This document shows positions 1 to 5,524 of a DNA stretch of 6,936 nt, one piece after another. The DNA comes from Rhodospirillales bacterium (GTDB lineage Bacteria > Pseudomonadota > Alphaproteobacteria > Acetobacterales > Acetobacteraceae). Below the pieces are notes generated by a model. It was not told where the DNA came from. It did no database searches and was given only the letters and a program-made list of their open reading frames with translations. Both the position numbers and the translations under genes were made by a program. The stretch is taken from contig JAATGE010000075.1 in assembly GCA_015654825.1 (NCBI GenBank), positions 1 through 6,936 of the forward strand. The letters run 5' to 3'. Positions within the stretch are counted from its first letter, which is position 1. Each line of letters starts with the position of its first letter.

Positions 1-794
1 CACAAACATTTTTTGATCTGACCAATGTGTCGAGCTATTGGATCGTGGGGTGCAACTTCATCGGCGGGCCGTCCGGAGGCAGCAATCAGGACATTGGAAT
101 AGCATTCGGGAGTACTTTCAATTCTTCCGACAATATGATCGGCGCCTGCCAGTTTGGCAACATGGCGACGGTTCTGAAGCTTGGCACTTCGAACGCCACT
201 GTCGGGCTGACCACGTTTGCAATCGACGCAGGCAACGTGCCGATTTCGACCGCATTTATCGATAACTCGCTGCCAAGCGTGAATAACCTTCTTACATTCA
301 AAACTCCTTCAACAGCTTCTGCGCCGGCGGGCGTCGGCAATACCAAGGATCATGTCTTTGTAGCCGCGGACGGATCCACGCTATTTCAGATTAGCTCCGT
401 GCTCGCCGCGACCAATCACATCAAGCACCAGGCCGCAACGCACAGCAGTTCGCCGACCATCATATTCGAAGGTACCGATGGTATAATCGGCGGCGTTATC
501 CAGACCAAGGGTGGCAATCTATTCATCAATGCGTCGGGCGGCAGCAGCGGCAGCGGCAACCTTGTCAGCCTTTTGAACGTCGCCGGGGCGAGCAACTGGC
601 CGGTCCTGCAGAATGCCACAAGCGGCAATTTGAGCCTGCTTACCACGAACGCCGGCGGTCTTGGGATTCAGCCGCAGGGTGCGCTTTGGCTTTCGCCGTC
701 GAGCGGCCTATTCGCGCCCGCGCTGCCGACGGTCAAGCCCGCGGTCGGATCCCATCAGCTGTGGAACAACAATGGCGTTGTCTCTATCGCATGA
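1..794 (+). CDS. Phage tail / structural protein, C-terminal part (5' partial)
   Basis: The reading frame is open to the left edge (frame starting at base 3, reading QTFFDLTNVSSYW...), so the gene begins outside the window and only its last 263 or so residues are visible. GTG at 27 is an internal codon, not a convincing start. The protein is rich in Gly, Ser, Asn, Ala and Thr, with short alternating hydrophobic stretches and no long helices. This suits a beta-structured tail fibre, tail spike or similar virion protein. The first visible part (SYWIVGCNFIGG) has the rhythm of a beta-helix. A Gly/Ser-rich linker (around NASGGSSGSGN) precedes the end. The C-terminus (LPTVKPAVGSHQLWNNNGVVSIA region) resembles the LPT...LWNN.GVV ending that I recall on many alphaproteobacterial phage structural proteins. 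Its stop codon (792-794) overlaps a possible ATG of the next gene. The assignment to a virion rests on composition, C-terminal pattern and neighbours; the exact role is not known. Confidence 0.6.
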   Translation, partial: QTFFDLTNVSSYWIVGCNFIGGPSGGSNQDIGIAFGSTFNSSDNMIGACQFGNMATVLKLGTSNATVGLTTFAIDAGNVPISTAFIDNSLPSVNNLLTFKTPSTASAPAGVGNTKDHVFVAADGSTLFQISSVLAATNHIKHQAATHSSSPTIIFEGTDGIIGGVIQTKGGNLFINASGGSSGSGNLVSLLNVAGASNWPVLQNATSGNLSLLTTNAGGLGIQPQGALWLSPSSGLFAPALPTVKPAVGSHQLWNNNGVVSIA

Positions 795-808
795 GCGGAG
801 GCATCGCC

Positions 809-1234
809 GTGGCGGACCCCGGTCTCAATCAGATCCATCACCAGATGGGCGAGGTCGTACAGGGGCTTCGCGCGTTGGCGGAGACCATTAAGCTGCGCCA
901 TGACGAGGCCGCTGTGCTGCACGATCTTGTTCGATCGGATCTGGCGATATTGCGGCTCGATCAACACGATCTCGAGGAGAAATTGGATTGCGTCATCTGC
1001 GTGATGCAGCACGATCTCGAGCGATTTAGAATTGGCGCCATCGGCAGCGCGCGGTCGGTCGATGCCCTCACTCTTGCCGTACAGGAGCTGAGGCGCCCAG
1101 TTGCCGAGATCGTTGCCCTTCGTTCACGCCTGGCCGGTCTCATTCTCGGTCTCGGCATTATCGGCAGTGCAGTGGTGTGGCTTGCCGAGCCAATATATCG
1201 GTGGGCAATCGATCAGCACTATGTCCGGCAGTAG
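809..1234 (+). CDS. Phage-associated coiled-coil protein with C-terminal membrane anchor
   Basis: The predicted product has 141 residues. Residues about 5-105 are strongly helical, with heptad-like Leu/Ile/Val spacing (GEVVQGLRALAETIKL, VRSDLAILRLDQHDLEEKL), which suggests a coiled coil. Residues about 108-126 (LAGLILGLGIIGSAVVWLA) form one transmembrane helix, followed by a short tail. I chose GTG 809 because GGAGG at 797-801 sits 7 nt upstream. ATG 791 in the same frame would add six residues and overlap the stop of the preceding gene as ATGA, but that ATG has no clear ribosome binding site; its first codons contain the Shine-Dalgarno for 809. Small coil-plus-anchor proteins are common at the 3' end of phage tail modules, often near lysis genes. 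Its topology (coil before the anchor) is the opposite of a classical Rz inner-membrane spanin, so I do not call it one. Function unknown. Confidence 0.75.
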   Translation: MADPGLNQIHHQMGEVVQGLRALAETIKLRHDEAAVLHDLVRSDLAILRLDQHDLEEKLDCVICVMQHDLERFRIGAIGSARSVDALTLAVQELRRPVAEIVALRSRLAGLILGLGIIGSAVVWLAEPIYRWAIDQHYVRQ

Positions 1235-1399
1235 GCGATAGCGACGCAACGGCGGAATCCGTTTCGCGACGCCGCGGCATCGGCTTGCCGCCAAGGCCGG
1301 GTTGCTCGCCGCGTTTGGGCTTCCGTCCGCGTAACGGCGGGCCGGAGCGACGCCCGCGAGTGAAATACGCTGCTACAGCACCGTACCAGGAACGATGAC

Positions 1400-1636
1400 A
1401 TGAGCCGGCTGCTGGCATGGCTGAGGCAACCCACCAGCGTTGCGGGGCTTTCGGCGCTGTGCGGAACGTTCCTGGCGTTGCTGACGCACGAGCTGACCTG
1501 GGCCCAGGCAACACCGCTCATCGCAGGCGCGCTGACGTCGATCATCTTGCCGGACAATGCGGGCGCCAAGGCCAACGCGGAATCGCTGGCTGGCGCGATC
1601 GCCTCGAAAATCAACCAAAGGGAGCGGAACGAATGA
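1400..1636 (+). CDS. Small hydrophobic phage protein, holin-like
   Basis: This is a 78-residue protein with two hydrophobic stretches: about residues 12-29 (TSVAGLSALCGTFLALLT) and 35-51 (AQATPLIAGALTSIILP). They are separated by a short polar turn (HELTW). The tail is Ala-rich and charged, ending in KINQRERNE. The size, the two membrane segments, the charged C-terminus and the location after a tail protein all fit a holin or holin-like membrane protein, but no family-specific motif lets me prove this. The start ATG 1400 has AGGAA at 1388-1392, 7 nt upstream. The stop TGA (1634-1636) overlaps the ATG of the next gene (1633), which indicates translational coupling. The 165-nt gap before it contains no convincing gene. 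An alternative is a general small phage membrane protein with no lysis role. Confidence 0.7.
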   Translation: MSRLLAWLRQPTSVAGLSALCGTFLALLTHELTWAQATPLIAGALTSIILPDNAGAKANAESLAGAIASKINQRERNE

Positions 1637-1938
1637 CGCGAACATCGAGCCTCTATGCTGCCACATGCCTGGTGCTGGGCGGCTGCGCCACGGCCTCGCC
1701 CGAGGAAAGTGCCGACCTGAACGTTGCATTCAACGTAGCGGCAGCGTCGGAGGCAGCCTTTGCGGCACATCCCGGTGCCAATCCCGCGACGGTGGCGGAA
1801 ATGGCACAACTGCTCTCGGCGGCACAGGCGGCGCTGCTGACTTGGACCAATTCGACCAGCCCTGCCGATCAGACCGCGGCGAACGCCGCCGTTGCAGCGC
1901 TGGTTGCTTTCGAAGCGACCAAACTGCAGGCACCGTAG
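1633..1938 (+). CDS. Small Ala-rich lipoprotein of the phage-like cluster
   Basis: The product has 101 residues. The N-terminus has Arg at position 3, a short hydrophobic stretch and a lipobox Leu15-Gly16-Gly17-Cys18, so lipidation at Cys18 and membrane anchoring are expected. The mature part is very Ala-rich and helical (about residues 30-98), with one polar turn around WTNSTSPADQT. ATG 1633 is preceded by GGGAG at 1620-1624 (8-nt spacer) and overlaps the stop of the holin-like gene, so the two are probably coupled. Phage lysis cassettes often end with a small outer-membrane lipoprotein (Rz1-type o-spanin). This protein has the lipid signal and position but lacks the Pro-rich character of classical Rz1, so that role is only a possibility. 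It could also be a plain phage or cell-envelope lipoprotein. Confidence 0.7.
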   Translation: MTRTSSLYAATCLVLGGCATASPEESADLNVAFNVAAASEAAFAAHPGANPATVAEMAQLLSAAQAALLTWTNSTSPADQTAANAAVAALVAFEATKLQAP

Positions 1939-2004
1939 CGGTCGGCCCCATATAAAAGATATACGGCCAAAGTCGGCGATAGGACGGTAAAGATTCGAAA
2001 AGGA

Positions 2005-2210
2005 AAGGCCAGGGCCCTGCCCTGGACCCGCTGGGGCCAGTAGGCCCCAGACCCCATTTTATCTGGTCCGAGGCCTGCGTTTACAGCGAGCGCGCCGCTA
2101 AATCCAACGTCTCGCCAAACCGTACAGAAGACTCCCGCCGCGCAGCGAATACGACAGCGGCGGCACGCCGTCGGGGGCCCAGGGGGCGGAGCCCCTGGTC
2201 GGCGAAGCCA
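2005..2210 (+). repeat. Structured dispersed repeat, copy A
   Basis: About 206 nt that recur at 5525-5755 in the same orientation. The last 100 nt (2111-2210) differ from copy B at only four positions, and there is an exact run of about 37 nt (2119-2155) and another of 32 nt (2179-2210). Three hairpins are visible: CCAGGGC/GCCCTGG (2009-2015 with 2019-2025), CTGGGGCC/GGCCCCAG (2031-2038 with 2043-2050) and CCAGGGG/CCCCTGG (2179-2185 with 2192-2198). It starts 66 nt after the stop of the lipoprotein gene. No coding potential is credible: reverse-strand open frames through it merely reflect DNA conservation. No transposase or clear target-site duplication is seen. It could be a MITE-like or REP-like element, or a structured 3' region. 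Confidence 0.85.
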
Positions 2211-2394
2211 TCAATTGCCGCCCCCCGTTCGCGAACAAATCCACCGCCATAACTCTTTGATCAAGCTTTGAATTAGCACCCCAGCGCCTTCGGTCCGAAG
2301 CCCCCCACCCTACGTGCGTACCCATGCCGGGCATTGACCTTCGCCGCCCGCCCCAAAAGAGTGTCTACCGCCGACGAAGCGGGGGGCTGGCAGG
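2211..2394. other. Intergenic stretch upstream of the MFS gene
   Basis: Together with copy A and the 66 nt before it, this belongs to a 456-nt region without a gene (1939-2394). I see no convincing sigma70 promoter. It does contain small perfect palindromes: GTTCGCGAAC at 2227-2236, TTGATCAA at 2257-2264, and CTTCGG-T-CCGAAG at 2288-2300. Any of these could be a protein-binding dyad, but short palindromes are also expected by chance in GC-rich DNA. Confidence 0.4.
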
Positions 2395-3618
2395 GTGCGG
2401 GACGAAACGGCGCGGCAGCAGGTACACGTTGTTATCGCGAGCTACCTGGGCTGGACGCTGGATGCGTTCGACTACTTCATCATGGCGTTCGCGCTGGATG
2501 ACGTGGCGCACAGCTTCCAGACCAGCCGGACGGTGGTAACCTGGGCCTTCACGTTGACTCTGGCGATGCGGCCGCTCGGCGCGCTGCTGTTTGGGCGCCT
2601 TGCCGACCGGTTCGGACGACGCCCGATCCTGATGGCGAATGTGCTCATCTATTCGCTGCTGGAATGCGCCTCCGGGTTCGCGCCGACGCTGACGAGCTTT
2701 CTCGTGCTGCGAGCATTGTTCGGCATCGCCATGGGCGGCGAATGGGGGGTCGGCGCCTCACTGACCATGGAAAGCATTCCCGCGCGATGGCGCGGCCCTG
2801 TCTCGGGCTTGCTGCAAGCCGGCTATCCCAGCGGCTATCTGCTCGCGACACTGCTCAATCAGGTCGCGGTGGTCCATGTCGGGTGGCGCGGCCTGTTCTG
2901 GCTTGGCGTGTTGCCGGCGTTGCTGGTGCTTTACGTCCGGCGCAATGTGCCCGAGAGTCCGGACTGGACCGGCACGCGTCGGGAGCGCCCCTCAGGATTT
3001 CTCGATATTGTCGGGGAACATTGGAAACTTGTGCTCTACGCCGTGGCAACAATGGCGGCCTTCAATTTCTTCAGTCACGGCACGCAGGATTTGTATCCTT
3101 CCTTTCTGACAAAGGATCATCACCTGCCACTGCCGACCGCCACCGGTATTCTGATTGCCATGAACCTGGCGGCCATCGTGGGCGGCATCACGGTCGCCAC
3201 CTTCTCCCAGCGGATCGGCCGGCGGCGTGCCATTGTCGCGGCCGCACTGTTGTCTCTCCCCGTGCTACCGCTCTGGGCGTTCGCCCGCGACCCGTTATGG
3301 ATCGGCGTTGGCGCGTTCCTGATGCAGTTTTGCGTGCAGGGCGCCTGGGGCGTGATTCCGGCGCACCTGAACGAGATTTCGCCGCCGGAATTGCGGGCCA
3401 CCTTCCCCGGTGTTACCTACCAGCTGGGCAATCTCCTCGCGGCCGGAAACGCCACCCTGCCAAGCAGCCTTGCCGACAATTTCTTCGGCGGTAAGCTGAA
3501 CTGGCCGCTGGCACTGATGGTTGGCACCGTCGCCGTGTCGATCGCGGTATTGATCGGGTTTGGGCGGGAGGCGCGAAACGTGCGAATGGGCCGCGAGCGT
3601 CTCGGCCAGTTGGGATAA
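2395..3618 (+). CDS. MFS transporter, sialate/lactate:H+ symporter (SHS, Jen1-like) type
   Basis: A 407-residue inner-membrane permease with the 12-helix MFS pattern. The first-half motif A is GRLADRFGRRP (67-77), and a degenerate second-half version is SQRIGRRRA (271-279). TM1 carries LDAFDYF (22-28), TM4 carries GGEWGVGAS (114-122), and TM5 carries GLLQAGYPSGYLLA (138-151). Residues 224-236 (NFFSHGTQDLYPS) match the N..[ST]H..QD motif described for the yeast lactate permease Jen1 and its bacterial relatives. This points to the SHS family and to a monocarboxylate such as lactate, or sialic acid, moved with protons. The substrate cannot be decided from sequence alone. The start GTG 2395 is chosen because the N-terminus (RQQVHVVIASYLGWTLDAFDYF) then lines up with typical relatives; no strong Shine-Dalgarno is seen. 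A small membrane protein gene follows 13 nt after the stop, suggesting an operon. Confidence 0.9.
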   Translation: MRDETARQQVHVVIASYLGWTLDAFDYFIMAFALDDVAHSFQTSRTVVTWAFTLTLAMRPLGALLFGRLADRFGRRPILMANVLIYSLLECASGFAPTLTSFLVLRALFGIAMGGEWGVGASLTMESIPARWRGPVSGLLQAGYPSGYLLATLLNQVAVVHVGWRGLFWLGVLPALLVLYVRRNVPESPDWTGTRRERPSGFLDIVGEHWKLVLYAVATMAAFNFFSHGTQDLYPSFLTKDHHLPLPTATGILIAMNLAAIVGGITVATFSQRIGRRRAIVAAALLSLPVLPLWAFARDPLWIGVGAFLMQFCVQGAWGVIPAHLNEISPPELRATFPGVTYQLGNLLAAGNATLPSSLADNFFGGKLNWPLALMVGTVAVSIAVLIGFGREARNVRMGRERLGQLG

Positions 3619-3631
3619 GGGCAGACCACAC

Positions 3632-3922
3632 GTGCAAGACCTCAAGCTGGTGGCGGCCTTCGCGTTCCACGTCCTTGTCGCGGTCGGTCTTTTCACGCTG
3701 ATCGGCGGGGCGGCGGCGCTGCTCGACTACTACACCAAGGTCCTCGCCGGCCTCGGCATGTCGCCGCTGATCGTGGAGGCGATCAAGGCCACCGAGTATT
3801 TCCTGTTCGCTGTCGATCTGATTTGCTTCGTCGTGTATATCTCGCGGGAAACCTGGCTGCTACTGCGCTCGATGACGCGCCCGGACCAGGCGGTAGCGGA
3901 AGCCGATCCCGCTACTGACTAG
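3632..3922 (+). CDS. Small two-TM membrane protein, unknown function
   Basis: A 96-residue protein with hydrophobic segments at about residues 6-31 (LVAAFAFHVLVAVGLFTLIGG...) and 54-70 (TEYFLFAVDLICFVVYI), joined by a loop with Lys and Gly. The acidic C-terminal tail runs VAEADPATD. The start GTG 3632 has AAGGG at 3617-3621, about 10 nt upstream; this Shine-Dalgarno overlaps the stop of the transporter gene. The 13-nt gap implies co-transcription with the MFS gene, so it may be an accessory subunit or simply a passenger. I do not recognise a named family. Its last 11 nt overlap the 3' end of the convergent repressor gene. Confidence 0.75.
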   Translation: MQDLKLVAAFAFHVLVAVGLFTLIGGAAALLDYYTKVLAGLGMSPLIVEAIKATEYFLFAVDLICFVVYISRETWLLLRSMTRPDQAVAEADPATD

Positions 3923-4553
3923 CCCAGATGATACGGTGCATCCAGGCGACGTCGGCGAGGTCGAAATTGAAATCCGGGTGCTCGGGGTTGAGACTGCGCA
4001 GCTCGATACGGCGGGCGGAGCGGCGGACCAACTGCTTCGCCATGGCCTCGCCCCGTGTCGTGCGGACCACGACGCGATCGCCGCGGCGGATTGGCGCCGA
4101 TGGCGAAACGACGATCATGTCGCCGTCGCGGTAGACCGGCTCCATCGATTCGCCGGAAATCTCCAACGCATAGGCGTGCGCGTCGCCCACTTCGGGGATC
4201 GCGACCTCGTCCCATCCAGCGCCCACCGGGTAGCCGGCATCGCCGAAAAAGCCGTCGGCGCCGGCCTGCGCGAGTCCAATCAGCGGAATGCGCCGCGGCG
4301 GCGGCTGCGAAGTGGCAATGGCCCGGCCGCCGGTAACCAGGTGGGCGAACGTCTCCAGGCTCGCGCCTGCTGCATCCAGCGCCTTGGAGAGGCTTTCAGT
4401 GCTCGGCCAGCGGGCCCTTCCATCGGGCATACGCCGCTTGGACGGGTTGAAAGTGGTCGCATCCAGGCCGGCCCGGCGCGCCAGGCCTGACGGCGACATC
4501 CCGGCCTCCGCCGCCAGCGCATCGAGCGCGCGCCAGATCTCTTCATGCTTCAT
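3912..4553 (-). CDS. S24-family (LexA/CI-like) transcriptional repressor with N-terminal HTH
   Basis: The predicted protein has 213 residues. The N-terminus (about 1-70) is a helix-turn-helix domain, with MSPSGLARRAGLDATTFNPSKR (19-40) and WPSTESLSKALDAAGAS (49-65). The C-terminal S24/peptidase domain has the likely self-cleavage bond Ala97-Gly98 (LAQAGADGFF), the nucleophile Ser136 in SGESMEPVYRDGD, and the base Lys173 in GEAMAKQL. The 37-residue Ser-Lys spacing equals that of E. coli LexA (Ser119/Lys156). It is therefore expected to bind DNA as a dimer and may autocleave in response to RecA. This form is common in alphaproteobacteria outside prophages, so it need not be a phage repressor. 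ATG 4553 is chosen by the fit of MKHEEIWRALDALA to relatives, although its Shine-Dalgarno is weak. An in-frame ATG at 4610 would add 19 basic residues. The gene is convergent with the upstream operon and divergent from the 117-aa gene, which it may control. Confidence 0.9.
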   Translation of the reverse strand: MKHEEIWRALDALAAEAGMSPSGLARRAGLDATTFNPSKRRMPDGRARWPSTESLSKALDAAGASLETFAHLVTGGRAIATSQPPPRRIPLIGLAQAGADGFFGDAGYPVGAGWDEVAIPEVGDAHAYALEISGESMEPVYRDGDMIVVSPSAPIRRGDRVVVRTTRGEAMAKQLVRRSARRIELRSLNPEHPDFNFDLADVAWMHRIIWASQ

Positions 4554-4665
4554 GCGAACCCGTCGGGCCTTTGTCGTGACCGGCGGCAGTTTGCGCGGAT
4601 TTTTTCCCATTGCCAATAGGAAAATGAACCTTTCACCCTTGATCTGCGCTCCGTTAGCGTCCAGG

Positions 4666-4682
4666 TTGTTCATGTTTTGTTT
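4666..4682 (+). promoter_or_regulatory. SOS-box-like direct repeat (candidate LexA or S24-repressor site)
   Basis: TTGTTC-N5-TTGTTT is a direct repeat, equivalent to GTTC-N7-GTTT from 4668. The alphaproteobacterial LexA box is the direct repeat GTTC-N7-GTTC, so this matches except for the last base. It lies 22 nt upstream of the 117-aa gene start, in the divergent region shared with the repressor gene. No experimental support; one mismatch means a chance match is possible. Confidence 0.35.
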
Positions 4683-4704
4683 ATCACAGCCTGAGGTTGC
4701 GGCG

Positions 4705-5058
4705 ATGAGCAGTGACGCACCACACTCGTTTGCGCCGGCGGCGCTTGGCACACCGTTCGCGTCGCCCGAGGATGCGTGGTTCTGGACGGTGGGCGCGCTA
4801 CGCTCGCGGCACGACGGAGCGCGGCACGGCGGCGCGCGTGTTCCGCGGCCATGCGAGCCGGACGACATCGTTCGATGCCTGGACTCGCTGTACCGCCAAC
4901 GGCGGATCGATCTGGGTCATGCGCGGGTGTTGCGGATTTGGGGGGAACGCCAGATGCGGCCCGACCAGTGCAACGCCCGAAGCGGCGAATACCGGCTCTG
5001 GCACGAAGCGATGGAGCGCCTGGCGCCAATCCTGCGCCGCAAGGGGATCGTGACTTAG
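4705..5058 (+). CDS. Conserved hypothetical protein divergent from the S24 repressor
   Basis: A 117-residue protein that I recall as a recurring uncharacterised type in Acetobacteraceae, but for which I know no function. Visible parts are an N-terminal variable stretch, an aromatic patch SPEDAWFWTVGAL (20-32), a central PRPCEPDDIVRCLDSLYRQRRIDLGHARVLRIWGERQMRP block (47-86) and a C-terminal YRLWHEAMERLAPILRRKGIV helix (96-116). The middle block looks helical and basic and has the rhythm of a helix-turn-helix around 66-84, so nucleic-acid binding is possible but unproven. Cysteines are at 50, 58 and 89. ATG 4705 has GAGG at 4693-4696 (8-nt spacer). The frame is open further upstream, but that part runs antisense to the repressor gene and is not coding. 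The position next to a LexA-like regulator and an SOS-like box suggests control by damage or by that repressor. Confidence 0.75.
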   Translation: MSSDAPHSFAPAALGTPFASPEDAWFWTVGALRSRHDGARHGGARVPRPCEPDDIVRCLDSLYRQRRIDLGHARVLRIWGERQMRPDQCNARSGEYRLWHEAMERLAPILRRKGIVT

Positions 5059-5069
5059 TTACAAATATT

Positions 5070-5099
5070 AGGAATTATTTCCTTGACTCGTTGCGTCAA
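5070..5099 (+). promoter_or_regulatory. Two adjacent dyads overlapping the -35 region (candidate operators)
   Basis: AGGAA-N4-TTCCT (5070-5083) and TTGAC-N7-GTCAA (5083-5099) are inverted repeats that touch each other. The second contains the -35 hexamer of the promoter at 5083-5111. A repressor bound here would block RNA polymerase. The nearby S24 repressor is one candidate, but no known operator sequence for it can be cited. Confidence 0.35.
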
Positions 5100-5111
5100 C
5101 TCCGCCTAAAT
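5083..5111 (+). promoter_or_regulatory. Sigma70-type promoter upstream of the terminator and the 77-aa gene
   Basis: TTGACT (5083-5088) and CTAAAT (5106-5111) are separated by 17 nt, the ideal spacing. The surrounding DNA (5056-5088) is noticeably AT-rich against the GC-rich window. Transcription would start near 5118, upstream of the intrinsic terminator. Confidence 0.55.
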
Positions 5112-5148
5112 CGCGTCGATCCCGGGGCAAACTTCGCCCGCAACCGCC

Positions 5149-5178
5149 AGCCGCTCCCGCAAGGGGGCGGCTTTTTTT
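5149..5178 (+). terminator. Intrinsic terminator with GCAA tetraloop
   Basis: The left arm AGCCGCTCCC (5149-5158) pairs with GGGGGCGGCT (5163-5172), giving ten pairs with one T-G wobble. The loop is GCAA (5159-5162), a stable GNRA-type tetraloop. A run of seven T residues follows (5172-5178). It may end the transcript of the 117-aa gene. Since it also lies between the promoter at 5083-5111 and the gene at 5199, it may attenuate expression of the latter. Confidence 0.9.
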
Positions 5179-5198
5179 GTGTACGAAAGGAAAACCTC

Positions 5199-5432
5199 AT
5201 GGCCTTCGCAATCCGCAACCTGTCCGTGCTGGCCTACGCCAACGGCTTCACCTTGTGGCACTACAAGGCCGGCACCGACGATCAGCGGTCGATCGGTTCG
5301 CCCGGCTACTTCAACGACGCAGGCGACGTGCTGACGGCCGGCGACATGGTGTTGGTCTCCGCCGTGGATAGCGGGCGTGTCCTGTGCGTCGTTCCTGATG
5401 AGCGAGGCGTGCGCACAGCGGCACTCGGTTGA
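5199..5432 (+). CDS. Small phage-type protein, unknown function
   Basis: A 77-residue protein, likely mostly beta-stranded, beginning MAFAIRNLSVLAYANGFTLWHYK. The motif LSVLAYANGFTLWHY (8-22), followed by a Gly/Asp-rich middle with PGYFNDAGDVLTAGDMVLVSA (35-55), is a pattern I recall from small proteins in alphaproteobacterial prophage structural regions; I cannot name the family. It has no signal peptide or membrane helix. ATG 5199 has AAAGGA at 5186-5191, 7 nt upstream, and the leader includes an intrinsic terminator just before it. It stands alone here, 3.3 kb from the phage tail cluster, and is followed after 92 nt by repeat copy B. It could be a leftover of a decayed prophage or a captured phage gene with its own control region. 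Confidence 0.75.
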   Translation: MAFAIRNLSVLAYANGFTLWHYKAGTDDQRSIGSPGYFNDAGDVLTAGDMVLVSAVDSGRVLCVVPDERGVRTAALG

Positions 5433-5524
5433 TTGGACGTAGCCGATGGGCACAGCCCGATATCCGCTCGGATCGGAAATCAAAGCTGCGACATCAGGAA
5501 ATTGAAGGTTCGATACGACTAGTC

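Noticed and set aside
1177..1398. Forward 73-aa frame in the gap between the coil-anchor and holin-like genes
   Set aside because: It begins inside the preceding gene, is dominated by Arg, Pro and Gly, and has no ribosome binding site. It is most likely a GC-rich open frame without function.
1219..1809. Reverse-strand 196-aa frame
   Set aside because: It lies antisense to two well-supported small genes with good ribosome binding sites, and has shadow-like composition (Arg, Ser, Ala, Cys).
809..1938. Classical Rz/Rz1 spanin pair
   Set aside because: The coiled-coil protein has its membrane segment at the C-terminus rather than the N-terminus, the lipoprotein is not Pro-rich, and the genes are not nested or adjacent.
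2098..2334. Reverse-strand 78-aa frame through repeat copy A
   Set aside because: Its conserved part (MASPTRGSAPW...SLLYG) recurs at 5523-5756 only because the DNA repeat is conserved. The surrounding residues do not match, and the hairpins explain the conservation.
4608..4621. ATTG-C-CAAT dyad in front of the repressor as an operator
   Set aside because: It is only nine bases with unmatched flanks, and no second copy is found nearby. Too weak to report as a site.
4554..4868. N-terminal extension of the S24 repressor by more than 100 residues
   Set aside because: The extension runs antisense into the 117-aa gene and its control region. Typical relatives begin at the MKHEEIW-like segment.
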